Shown one piece after another: positions 52,118 to 60,154 of a DNA stretch of 64,000 nt. The notes beneath the pieces are model-generated. The model had not been told where the DNA came from. It worked only from the letters and a program-made list of their open reading frames with translations, and did no database searches. Both the position numbers and the translations under genes were made by a program. The stretch covers positions 62,001 through 126,000 of the forward strand of contig SVMZ01000001.1 of assembly GCA_015067185.1 (NCBI GenBank), written 5' to 3'. This stretch comes from Oscillospiraceae bacterium. GTDB taxonomy: Bacteria > Bacillota > Clostridia > Oscillospirales > Ruminococcaceae. How positions within the stretch are numbered: position 1 is the stretch's first letter; each line of letters starts with the position of its first letter.

Positions 52118-54115
52118 ATGAAAAAAACTTATCTCGGCGCGGCTTTTTATCCGGAAGTATACGGCAAGGATCTCCCTACCCTTAAACAGGACATCGAGTT
52201 TATGAAAAAAGGCGGCTTCAATGTAATGAGAATTGCAGAGTTCTCATGGAGCTGCATGGAACCCCATGACGGTGTCTATGACTTTGAATGGCTTCACACA
52301 ATTGTTGACACACTGGCAGAAAACGGCATCAAAACCATTATGTGTACCCCCTCTGCCACCCCGCCCGCATGGTTTACCAAAAAGTATCCCGAAGCACTCT
52401 CCATTGATGAGTCCGGCAGAAGAAAGCAGCACGGTGCACGCCGTCACTGCTGCTCCAATGTACCCGTTTACCGCGAATACTCCTGTCGTATTGCAGAAAA
52501 GCTGGCCAAAGAATTTGCCAACGATCCAGCCGTCATTGGTTGGCAGCTGGATAACGAGATTGCTACCTTTGATCGCGGTTGCTCCTGCCCCGATTGTATG
52601 AGAGCGTTCCACACCCGTCTGCGTCAAAAATTCGGCAGTATTGAAAACCTGAACAAAGCATGGAACCTTAACATGTGGAGTCAGGCATATGAAAGCTTCG
52701 AGGATATCCCCCATCCCGATGAGCGCACCTGGTCCAATCCCTCTCTTATCTCTGAATACACCTCTTTTAACTCCGATTCTCATGCGGATTTTATGCGGAT
52801 TCAGGCAGAGACCCTGCGTGCCAACGGCGTTACCGCTCCCATCGGCACCGATATGATGCCCTTCTTCCTTCAGAGCCATCCAAAAACCACGGCTCCGCTG
52901 GATGTGATCCAGTTTAATCACTACAATACACTGGATAATCTTTGGGTCTCCACCTTCTGGTTTAACTATTGCCAGAATCTGAAACCGGACGTTCCCTTCT
53001 GGAATACCGAGACCTCCACCAGCTTCAACGGCAGTGCTGCAATTCCTGCTGCCCGTTATCCCCTCGGCTTCTGCCGCATCAATACACTGCTCCCCTTTGC
53101 TTTCGGCAGCGAAATGAACTGCTACTGGCTGTGGCGCTCTCATCCTTCCGGTCATGAGCTGATGCACGGCTCTGTCATCACCACCCAAGGTCGTCCCCTT
53201 TACAACTTTAACGAGATTGAACAGGTTTCCGCACTGCTCGATAAATCCGAAGACTTTCTTGCCTCCACCAAGGCTGGCCGTCCCGACTTTGCCATGACGG
53301 CCTCCTGCAACACCGGCATCATGTTTATCGCTTCCCCAACTGTGGAAAAATTTGATTACATCAAAAAAATTACCGAGGCTTATCATTCCTTCTTCGGTAC
53401 TGGCATGCTGCCGCAGGTTATCGAGCCTTGCATGCCCCTGGATGACGTCAAGGTTCTCTACTCTCCTTATCTTATGACGCTGGAGGAGGGTGACTTTGCC
53501 GCTCGTCTTGAGAAATGGATCAACGACGGTGGTATCTGGATCGCCGGACCGCTCACCGACATCCGCAATAGTGAACTGGCTAAATATCCCGATTCACCCT
53601 ATGGCATTCTGGAGCGCATCACCGGTATCTATAACGATTTTGGTATGTCGGCCGCCTCGATTCCCGCCAAGGTGGTATGGAATTCCGGTTTGGTTGGAGA
53701 TACCGATGTCTGGACAGACGTGTTTACACTCACTGACGGAATGGAATCTCTCGCCACCTACTACAGCAATGATATTGAGCCCAGCCCGCTGGACGGCCTC
53801 ACAGCGGCGGCCTTCTGCCCCGTCGGCAAGGGCGGCGTGATCGTTCTTGGTACCCAGCCGGATGCTGCCGCCATGGCAGAAATTGCCCGTTACGCCTACG
53901 CCAAAGCCGGTATTGATCCCGGCGTTACCTCCGACAGCAACGTGCTTGCCATTGAGCGGATTGGCGAAAGAAACGGTCTGGTGCTTGCCGAAGTAGAGCA
54001 CCGTGCAGGTTCGGTACAGCTTGACGGTAGCTACCGTGATCTCGCCACCGGCAACATCCACAGCGGCACAGTAGAGCTCAGACCCTATGGATTTATGGTT
54101 CTGGAAAAGCTTTGA
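52118..54115 (+). CDS. Beta-galactosidase, GH42
   Basis: A 665-residue GH42 enzyme with an intracellular start. Catalytic acid/base Glu147 (LDNEIATF), nucleophile Glu298 (FWNTETSTSF). A zinc cluster is complete: Cys111, Cys155, Cys157 and Cys160, with the same spacing as in the Thermus enzyme. After the barrel come the trimerisation domain (about 385-600) and a C-terminal beta domain. Removes beta-galactose from small oligosaccharides, often plant or milk derived. ATG 52118 with TGGAGGA upstream. Ends at a strong terminator. Confidence 0.95.
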   Translation: MKKTYLGAAFYPEVYGKDLPTLKQDIEFMKKGGFNVMRIAEFSWSCMEPHDGVYDFEWLHTIVDTLAENGIKTIMCTPSATPPAWFTKKYPEALSIDESGRRKQHGARRHCCSNVPVYREYSCRIAEKLAKEFANDPAVIGWQLDNEIATFDRGCSCPDCMRAFHTRLRQKFGSIENLNKAWNLNMWSQAYESFEDIPHPDERTWSNPSLISEYTSFNSDSHADFMRIQAETLRANGVTAPIGTDMMPFFLQSHPKTTAPLDVIQFNHYNTLDNLWVSTFWFNYCQNLKPDVPFWNTETSTSFNGSAAIPAARYPLGFCRINTLLPFAFGSEMNCYWLWRSHPSGHELMHGSVITTQGRPLYNFNEIEQVSALLDKSEDFLASTKAGRPDFAMTASCNTGIMFIASPTVEKFDYIKKITEAYHSFFGTGMLPQVIEPCMPLDDVKVLYSPYLMTLEEGDFAARLEKWINDGGIWIAGPLTDIRNSELAKYPDSPYGILERITGIYNDFGMSAASIPAKVVWNSGLVGDTDVWTDVFTLTDGMESLATYYSNDIEPSPLDGLTAAAFCPVGKGGVIVLGTQPDAAAMAEIARYAYAKAGIDPGVTSDSNVLAIERIGERNGLVLAEVEHRAGSVQLDGSYRDLATGNIHSGTVELRPYGFMVLEKL

Positions 54116-54151
54116 TTTTTCTTGATTCTCTCTTTTCTCTTTACAGTAAAC

Positions 54152-54186
54152 AACCTCCCCGATACAAACCGGGGAGGTTATTGTTT
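54152..54186 (+). terminator. Terminator between GH42 and the AraC gene
   Basis: 10-bp GC-rich stem AACCTCCCCG/CGGGGAGGTT (54152-54161 with 54170-54179) followed by ATTGTTTTT. Could act for the convergent AraC gene also. Confidence 0.9.
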
Positions 54187-54194
54187 TTCCGCAT

Positions 54195-54935
54195 TTAAAA
54201 GGGGAAATCTTTGAATTTTTTTCTGTATTCCGTAGGAGAAATGCCATATTGTTTCTTGAAAAAACGGCACAGATTTTCCGGTGAAGAGAATTGGAGCCGG
54301 GAGGCAATCTCAGCAATAGACATTTCTTTTCTCAAAAGCAAAATGATTTCTCTTGTCACAAGCTGTCTCGCATACTCCTTGGGAGTTATATTGTATTCCC
54401 CTTTGAATATCTTCACCAAATGGGAATCCGAATAATTAAATTGCACCGAAAACGCATGTCCATGAAATGCTTCGACAAAATGATCATCAATATATTTTTT
54501 CATCCGCCTGTGTAGCGGCACCCCTGTCTGTTCTTCCTTCTCCGAAATATAAGAGATCAACATCTCTGTCAACTTGTATACATAAATCTTATCCGGCTGC
54601 CGGATATACCTGCGTATCATCTCCAGCGTGTCAAAAAGAAACCTGTCCTGCGCTGTATCAATCTCTATCAATGTGTTGATCTCCGGGAAGGTGAATACAT
54701 GAAGATAGAGAGAATAAAACTTATCGTCCGGCAGTTCTCTCAGCGAGAAGACTCTGTTTGCCGGCATAATGTAGAGATGTCCTTTTTGAAAACGGTGCTC
54801 TTCTCCCTCTATTTTATAATAGGCGCTGCCGCCGAGGACGTAATAGAGGATGGAAAAAGGTCTTGTTATGTTTTGAAATTCCCATCTTTCCGGCGTGTAG
54901 CATTCTTTAAAATCCATAACGGATGCGCACTGCAT
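54195..54935 (-). CDS. AraC-family transcriptional regulator, divergent from the GHL6-like gene
   Basis: A 246-residue regulator with a cupin N-terminus (FSILYYVLGGSAYYKIEGEEHRF, KGHLYIMPANRVFSL) and an AraC domain at the end (HAFSVQFNYSDSHLVKIFKGEYNITPKEYARQ and MSIAEIASRLQFSSPENLCRFFKKQYGISPTEYRK). Divergent from the GHL6-like gene with a consensus promoter of its own, so probably controls that unit (inference). Confidence 0.9.
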   Translation of the reverse strand: MQCASVMDFKECYTPERWEFQNITRPFSILYYVLGGSAYYKIEGEEHRFQKGHLYIMPANRVFSLRELPDDKFYSLYLHVFTFPEINTLIEIDTAQDRFLFDTLEMIRRYIRQPDKIYVYKLTEMLISYISEKEEQTGVPLHRRMKKYIDDHFVEAFHGHAFSVQFNYSDSHLVKIFKGEYNITPKEYARQLVTREIILLLRKEMSIAEIASRLQFSSPENLCRFFKKQYGISPTEYRKKFKDFPF

Positions 54936-54955
54936 TTTATCCCCTCCTCCGTCTT

Positions 54956-54984
54956 ATTGTAACAAGCATACTTAAATCTGTCAA
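54956..54984 (-). promoter_or_regulatory. Promoter of the AraC gene next to GHL6-like
   Basis: TTGACA (54984-54979), 17-nt spacer, TACAAT (54961-54956) on the minus strand. Confidence 0.8.
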
Positions 54985-55087
54985 GCACTTCCCTGTTTCC
55001 AATAGATTTCACCTATAATCATTCAAATATAATCTCAAAAATGAAAGATTCCTCTTCAAAATCGATATGTTAAATTGTCTCTTTATC

Positions 55088-55096
55088 TGTTATAAT
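55088..55096 (+). promoter_or_regulatory. Extended -10 promoter of the GHL6-like gene
   Basis: TGT-TATAAT with TG extension, -10 at 55091-55096, then GGAGGG and the ATG 24 nt further. The -35 is weak, which suits activation by a regulator. The leader is very short. Confidence 0.5.
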
Positions 55097-55119
55097 ATCC
55101 TCAAAAGGAGGGTATTACC

Positions 55120-57021
55120 ATGAAAAAAACAATTGGCCCCAAATTCAGACGTGCCTTGCATTTTGATTTTCATACGCCGCCCGGAATTCCGAATCTCCTT
55201 TCCAACTTTGATGCTGAATTCTTCGCAGAACAGCTTGCCGATGCCCATGTGGAATATATCAACTTTGCTGCCCGCTGCAACATGGGCTTCAGCTATTATA
55301 ACACCAAAGTCGGCAAAAAATATCCCGGCCTTGGCGACCGCGATATTCTGAAAGAAATTCTGGATGCCTGCCACAAACGCAATATCGGTGTTACTGCCTA
55401 TATCAACATTGGACTGGACCACGATCTTGCTGCCGACCATCTGGATTGGCTGAAAGTTATGAGAGATGGTAAAATTTATGCAGACAACAAAAACAGTAAC
55501 TTCTTCCGCACAATGTGCTATAACTCTGGTTACCGCGCCCATCTTCTTGAAGAAATCCGAGAAATTGCAGCTTATGACATCGATGGTGTCTTTTGCGATT
55601 GTGTAGAAAAAAGAGAATGTTACTGCCCAAGATGCATCGCCGATATGACAGCACGGGGCTATGATCCTCACGACCATCAGGCTGTGATGGATTACCAGTA
55701 TATGCTCAGAGATGAATTTTGCCACGAAATCCGTGCTGCTGCTGACAAACCGGATTTAAAATTCTATTTTAACGGTCTGCCCCGCAGCTTCGAACTGATT
55801 ACGCATGCTGAAATTGAATGTCTTCCCGGCGGCGGTAGCTGGGGTTATGACTATTTTGATTCCATCGCTGCCTATACCCGTCCCCTCTATGAAGACCGCC
55901 TCTACATGAGCGGCCGTTTCCAGGATGAATGGGGCGATTTTGGCGGAATTAAACCTGTTGCTGCCATGCAAAACGATCTCTATGATGCAATGATGAACAG
56001 TTTTGGCCTTTCCTTCGGAGATCATATGCATCCGGTGGATGGCTTTGAAAAAGAAGTTGCCGCACGTGTCAAAACAGTCTTTGAAGAAAAGATGCAGTAT
56101 GAACCCTATACAGATGATTCCGAAAATATTGTTGAAGCAGCCATCCTGATCCCCAATATTGAATACAAATCGACTCTCTGCACCAAGGGCGCAATAAGAA
56201 TCCTCAAAGAGCTCAAGGTTCTCTTTAATATTTACACGCAGGACGGCGATTTTTCTTCTGCCAAACTGCTTTTCATCTGTGAGGATGTCGGTATCAACGA
56301 TACCCTGAAGCAGAAACTTCAGGACTTTGAAAAATGCGGCGGAAAGATCATCTTTGCCGGTTCTGCTCTGGAACTTGGAAAAGCTGCCGGACTGTTGGAC
56401 TATGTTGACCTTATCGGCGATGATCCCGCAGACAACGCCTACTTCACCACCCCTGCCAATGATATGCGTTGGGCTATGTATGCCCCCTGCAAACTCATAA
56501 AAAACATTGACGGTGTGGAAAAAGCCAAATATATCAGCAACATTTTTAACTTCATCTGGGACGGAAGACAGTCCTACTTCTACCGTCCTCAGGGAGAAGA
56601 AACCGATTATTCCGCTGTTGTTACCAAAGGCAACACCGCCTGCATCTGCTTTGATCTCTTCAAGGCCTACAGCGATATGTTCCTCGCAGAACATAAGCTT
56701 CTTGTGAAAGAACTGATTGATGTTCTTCTTCCCGACCGTCTCATTCAGGTGAGCGGCATGCCGCAATCTGCCGTGGTATCCCTGACACAAAACCCCACCG
56801 CTCTCGTTCTTCATGTCAAATCCACTTATCCTGAAATTAAGATGGGACGGGGTATTATAGAGGATCACACCTATATGAAGAGTGCAACGGTGTCGGTCTC
56901 CGGTTGCTACCAAGTCAAGTCACTTCCTGACCTCAAGGAGGTTGCCTGTCGCACAGAAGACGGAAGAACTGTTTTTGAAACGGGCAATATCCTTGGTTAC
57001 AAAGCTTTCCTTCTCTGCTGA
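55120..57021 (+). CDS. Putative glycoside hydrolase of the GHL6 type
   Basis: A 633-residue protein. The N-terminus (ALHFDFHTPPGIPNLLSNFDAEFFAEQL, INFAARCNMGFSYYNTKVGKKYPGL) and VDGVFCDC, FYFNGLPR follow the hypothetical glycosyl hydrolase 6 pattern, a TIM barrel related to alpha-amylase/GH42 clans. Candidate acid residues are the Asp in IDGVFCD (about 152-158) and the Glu in IECLPGG. The middle (about 325-470) looks like a beta-galactosidase trimerisation-like alpha/beta domain (KLLFICEDVGINDTLK), then a beta-rich end. Substrate unknown; neighbours suggest plant or mucin glycosides. ATG 55120 with GGAGGG upstream. No signal peptide. Confidence 0.75.
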   Translation: MKKTIGPKFRRALHFDFHTPPGIPNLLSNFDAEFFAEQLADAHVEYINFAARCNMGFSYYNTKVGKKYPGLGDRDILKEILDACHKRNIGVTAYINIGLDHDLAADHLDWLKVMRDGKIYADNKNSNFFRTMCYNSGYRAHLLEEIREIAAYDIDGVFCDCVEKRECYCPRCIADMTARGYDPHDHQAVMDYQYMLRDEFCHEIRAAADKPDLKFYFNGLPRSFELITHAEIECLPGGGSWGYDYFDSIAAYTRPLYEDRLYMSGRFQDEWGDFGGIKPVAAMQNDLYDAMMNSFGLSFGDHMHPVDGFEKEVAARVKTVFEEKMQYEPYTDDSENIVEAAILIPNIEYKSTLCTKGAIRILKELKVLFNIYTQDGDFSSAKLLFICEDVGINDTLKQKLQDFEKCGGKIIFAGSALELGKAAGLLDYVDLIGDDPADNAYFTTPANDMRWAMYAPCKLIKNIDGVEKAKYISNIFNFIWDGRQSYFYRPQGEETDYSAVVTKGNTACICFDLFKAYSDMFLAEHKLLVKELIDVLLPDRLIQVSGMPQSAVVSLTQNPTALVLHVKSTYPEIKMGRGIIEDHTYMKSATVSVSGCYQVKSLPDLKEVACRTEDGRTVFETGNILGYKAFLLC

Positions 57022-57099
57022 TGCGGACACTCTGCCTCTCAAAAGCAATTGCTACACAATGCAATTATACTATTCTAAAATATCCGGAGGTAATATCGC

Positions 57100-58002
57100 A
57101 TGGGCACTCTTCGCATCATGAGTCATAACGTTTGGAAATGTGACCGCAATCTTCCTGCCTGGGAAGCAAAGGGCGAAGATTGTTCTGCCTCTGCCCGGGC
57201 CAAGGGAATAATTCGTGTTTATACCGATACCCATCCGGATATCATTGGCTTTCAGGAAATGTCTTTTGTTATGGCTGATGAAATCATCCTCGGTCTGGCC
57301 GATAAAGGACTGCGATATGCCCTGCTTTGGGGAAGAGATACCCCTATCCTTTACCGTCAGGATCGACTGGAGTTGTTGGATTCCGAATTTCTGTTGTATC
57401 CAACAGAAATTCCCGGTTGGGAGGGTGAATTCAACAACGACGGGACCAAATCCTGGTGTGCTGCCGTATTCCGGGACAAAACAGACGGAAAAAAACTGAT
57501 TTTTATGACCACCCATCTCTGGTGGAAAAGCAGCGCCCCCTCCTCAGAAAACTATCAGGTAGGCTCCGATGAAGCCCGTGCCTACCAACTAAATATGGCT
57601 ATGGACCGCCTGGAAAAATTCCATTCCGAATACGGTTGTCCCGTTGTTCTGGTGGGTGATTTCAATGCTGCTTACACCAAGCCGGTAATTCAGAGTGCTC
57701 TGAGCCGCTGTTATCTCCATGCCCACAACATTGCCACAGAATTTGCCGACTCAGACTGGGGATATCACTATTGCTTCGGCGATGGCTATAAGCCTTATGT
57801 GAAGGCTCCTTTTGAAAAAGCCATTGACCACATCATGGTGAAGTTTGCTCCTGCGGATTTTGTCCGCCGCTTTGAACGGTATACACCGGATTACTATCTC
57901 CCCCTTTCCGATCATTCTCCGGTTTTGTGGATGTGTCTCTGTAATTTTCATCATGATAAACAGCCAAAAAATGCTCTGCCACACAGGCAGAGCATTTTTT
58001 GA
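57100..58002 (+). CDS. Endonuclease/exonuclease/phosphatase (EEP, DNase I-like) family protein
   Basis: A 300-residue metal-dependent phosphodiesterase-fold protein: IMSHNVWKC, DIIGFQEMS (metal Glu), MTTHLWWKSS, VLVGDFNAA (catalytic Asp and Asn) and PLSDHSPVLWMC (His). Members cut nucleic acids, phosphoinositides or sugar phosphates; the glycoside context favours a phosphate ester. Starts 78 nt after the GHL6-like gene (CGGAGG upstream) and is co-transcribed with it. Its last codons form one arm of the terminator. Confidence 0.83.
   Translation: MGTLRIMSHNVWKCDRNLPAWEAKGEDCSASARAKGIIRVYTDTHPDIIGFQEMSFVMADEIILGLADKGLRYALLWGRDTPILYRQDRLELLDSEFLLYPTEIPGWEGEFNNDGTKSWCAAVFRDKTDGKKLIFMTTHLWWKSSAPSSENYQVGSDEARAYQLNMAMDRLEKFHSEYGCPVVLVGDFNAAYTKPVIQSALSRCYLHAHNIATEFADSDWGYHYCFGDGYKPYVKAPFEKAIDHIMVKFAPADFVRRFERYTPDYYLPLSDHSPVLWMCLCNFHHDKQPKNALPHRQSIF
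57966..58000. terminator. Terminator formed within the 3' end of the EEP gene
   Basis: 15-bp perfect stem AAAAAATGCTCTGCC/GGCAGAGCATTTTTT (57966-57980 with 57986-58000), 5-nt loop. It includes the final codons of the EEP gene, whose stop is at 58000-58002, and also serves the AraC gene on the minus strand. Confidence 0.9.
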
Positions 58003-58029
58003 TTTCTGACAACTGCTTTCGGCTGCTTA

Positions 58030-58797
58030 TTAAAATCGATGCTTCTTCCGGTAAGACAACGGTGTTTCGCCGGTATACTCCTTAAAAGCTCGGAAAAAAC
58101 TCTGCTCGTTCCGAAAACCGTTCTCTATCATGATCTCCTTGACCGACTGGTCGGTTTCGATCAACCGACAGCATACATTTTTCAGCCGCTGTCTCTGTAA
58201 AAACTGAATGGGGGAAATTTGATAGACCTCCTTAAAAAGATGGCAAAAACGTGACTTACTGTAACCTGACAAGGTCACATAATAATCCAACGAGTGTTTT
58301 TTATTCCAGGAATGCTCCATTTCTTTACAAATTTTAGCCAGTGGGTGATTCTCCGGCACGGTATTATTGCTGAACGTAGTTTCCTGATAGAGATAATAGA
58401 GCAATGTATTCATTTGGTAATCAATTCGGTATTGATAATCCTTTGGCTGATACAGATGCAGATCATAGATTTTTTGAAATACCGGATTACAGAGACTCAG
58501 CGGAAGATGGCAATAAAAAACAGGAAGAGAAAAAGGATCTTCTGTCCGAAAGCGCACATACCAAGAAGAATAATGAGTTATCCCTTCTACCTTCGTCCCC
58601 GGTTTACGCACAAAAAACATCCCGGGTTGCAGCGGTACGGTTTCCCCCTCTGTTATCATTTTTCCACTGTCTGAAGACAGAATATAATCAAACTCGTATT
58701 CTTCCACCATTCTCTCTCCGTAAGAATGAACTCCCGGACCGAGCAGCTTGCTCTGGTGAAAGGCCAGGTTCACCTGACTACAACGGATTAAATTCAT
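58030..58797 (-). CDS. AraC-family transcriptional regulator, divergent from the URO-D-like gene
   Basis: A 255-residue regulator: cupin part (YEFDYILSSDSGKMITEGETV, PGMFFVRKPGTKVEG) and C-terminal HTH pair (HSLDYYVTLSGYSKSRFCHLFKEVYQISPIQFLQRQRLKN and QSVKEIMIENGFRNEQSFFRAFKEYTGETPLSYRKKH). ATG 58797 selected (AGGGCGG upstream), as the longer frame crosses its own promoter. Divergent from the URO-D-like gene 126 nt away. Confidence 0.9.
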   Translation of the reverse strand: MNLIRCSQVNLAFHQSKLLGPGVHSYGERMVEEYEFDYILSSDSGKMITEGETVPLQPGMFFVRKPGTKVEGITHYSSWYVRFRTEDPFSLPVFYCHLPLSLCNPVFQKIYDLHLYQPKDYQYRIDYQMNTLLYYLYQETTFSNNTVPENHPLAKICKEMEHSWNKKHSLDYYVTLSGYSKSRFCHLFKEVYQISPIQFLQRQRLKNVCCRLIETDQSVKEIMIENGFRNEQSFFRAFKEYTGETPLSYRKKHRF

Positions 58798-58825
58798 TCG
58801 CTTACACCGCCCTTTCAATAGCAAT

Positions 58826-58854
58826 AATATACAGTAAATAAGCGATTTTGTCAA
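58826..58854 (-). promoter_or_regulatory. Promoter of the AraC gene next to URO-D-like
   Basis: TTGACA (58854-58849), 17-nt spacer, TATATT (58831-58826) on the minus strand. Confidence 0.85.
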
Positions 58855-58865
58855 GTTCGGTTGTG

Positions 58866-58894
58866 ATGACAAAAGAGGACTGATGCGCTATAAT
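58866..58894 (+). promoter_or_regulatory. Promoter of the URO-D-like gene
   Basis: ATGACA (58866-58871), 17-nt spacer, TATAAT (58889-58894), 29 nt before the ATG. Back-to-back with the regulator's promoter, 11 nt apart. Confidence 0.85.
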
Positions 58895-58923
58895 AACTTT
58901 ATCAGATAAATGGAGGCACAGCT

Positions 58924-59964
58924 ATGAAACACCTGACCAAACAAGAAGTAAAAAATGTTATTGATGGAAAACGCACTACAGAGAGAATTCCTAATCTGTG
59001 CTCTTTCTGGGTTCGTCCGGATAGCTTTGAAGAGAGAAAACAGGAAATGCAAGTGTGGCGTGACCATCAGGTATATGATATTGACGTTTGCGAAATGCAT
59101 ATGCCTTCCGTCAGCACCGGCACCCAGGAGGATCCGGAATATTGTTGGCTTCCGGCAGGAAAGACCACAGCGGCTCAGGGTGCTCTTGACAGCTGTATCT
59201 ACATAGAGGACTGGGAAGATACAGAGTTTGTGAATGAGATGTTTGAAAAATTCCCCTCTGCCGACTCCCCTTCCCTTCTTCAGGATAAACCGCTGGATCA
59301 TTCCAAATATATTGTCGGCCAATGGTTTTACTGTCTGTTTGAACGGCACTGGTCTATTCGCGGTATGGAGAACGCACTGACGGATTTTTATTTATACCCG
59401 GAAGAAGTTCATCGGCTTTATCAAAAGCTGACGGACTTTTATATTCGTGCCATGGAAAGAGCAAAGGAAGAATACAATGTAGATGCCATCTTTACCTCTG
59501 ATGACATCGGAACTCAGACCGGGCCCTTTTTCTCTCTGGAATTTTTCCGCACCTTCTTTAAACCCTACTATAAACAAATGATCGATAAGGCTCATGAGTT
59601 GGGGATACATTTCTGGCTACATACCTGCGGAAACGTTGAACCTTTCCTTGAAGATTTTATTGAAATTGGTCTGGATGTCATTCATCCGATTCAGAAATAT
59701 ACTATGGATGAAAAAGAAATTGCTCGAAAATATGGCGGTCGTATCTGCTTTCTGGTTGGTTTCGATGTACAAAGGATCATCCCCTTTGGAACACCGAACG
59801 AAGTTGCTATCGAGGCCCGTTATCTTATTGAAACTTTCTCCCGTCCAGACGGAAGATTTATGATGACTATGGGCAACGGTTCTACAAGAGATTGGCAGAA
59901 AGAGAGTCTGCAGGCTTTGTATGATGAAATTGCTAAAGGAGACGCTATTTCACAGGCACAGTAA
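58924..59964 (+). CDS. Uroporphyrinogen-decarboxylase-like family protein
   Basis: A 346-residue TIM-barrel protein of the URO-D/CmuA/MtaA superfamily: AIFTSDDIGTQTGPFFS, HFWLHTCGNVEPFLEDFIEIGLDVIHPIQ and RFMMTMGNGSTRDW. HTCGN with His and Cys is a zinc site in corrinoid methyltransferase members. No porphyrin pathway gene is near, and true HemE has arginine-rich motifs not seen here, so it is not heme synthesis. In Clostridia such proteins often sit in glycoside clusters; a demethylation or sugar-decarboxylation role is conceivable, unproven. ATG 58924 with TGGAGGC upstream. Confidence 0.85.
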   Translation: MKHLTKQEVKNVIDGKRTTERIPNLCSFWVRPDSFEERKQEMQVWRDHQVYDIDVCEMHMPSVSTGTQEDPEYCWLPAGKTTAAQGALDSCIYIEDWEDTEFVNEMFEKFPSADSPSLLQDKPLDHSKYIVGQWFYCLFERHWSIRGMENALTDFYLYPEEVHRLYQKLTDFYIRAMERAKEEYNVDAIFTSDDIGTQTGPFFSLEFFRTFFKPYYKQMIDKAHELGIHFWLHTCGNVEPFLEDFIEIGLDVIHPIQKYTMDEKEIARKYGGRICFLVGFDVQRIIPFGTPNEVAIEARYLIETFSRPDGRFMMTMGNGSTRDWQKESLQALYDEIAKGDAISQAQ

Positions 59965-60000
59965 TTCTCCTCTCCCTTTTGTTAAAAGTTTTTTCTCTTC

Positions 60001-60057
60001 TCCCGGACCTGTTAACAAACATGGATTTTGCTGACAGGTTCGGGAGCTTCTTTTTTT
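60001..60057 (+). terminator. Terminator of the URO-D-like gene
   Basis: 12-bp stem TCCCGGACCTGT/ACAGGTTCGGGA with one G-U pair (60001-60012 with 60034-60045), then CTTCTTTTTTT. Confidence 0.8.
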
Positions 60058-60072
60058 ATCTTTCACACAAAA

Positions 60073-60104
60073 ACACCCCCGAAGAACAAAGTCTTCGGGG
60101 GTGT
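60073..60104 (-). terminator. Terminator of the dehydrogenase E1 gene
   Basis: 12-bp stem ACACCCCCGAAG/CTTCGGGGGTGT (60073-60084 with 60093-60104), followed by TTTTGTG on the minus strand. Confidence 0.9.
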
Positions 60105-60154
60105 CATTATTTATCCTGTTGGGAAAGCTCCCTCAAACGATAGCTATCGGTTGA

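Noticed and set aside
58924-59964. Calling the URO-D-like gene hemE.
   Set aside because: Arg-rich substrate motifs of HemE are missing and no heme gene is near.
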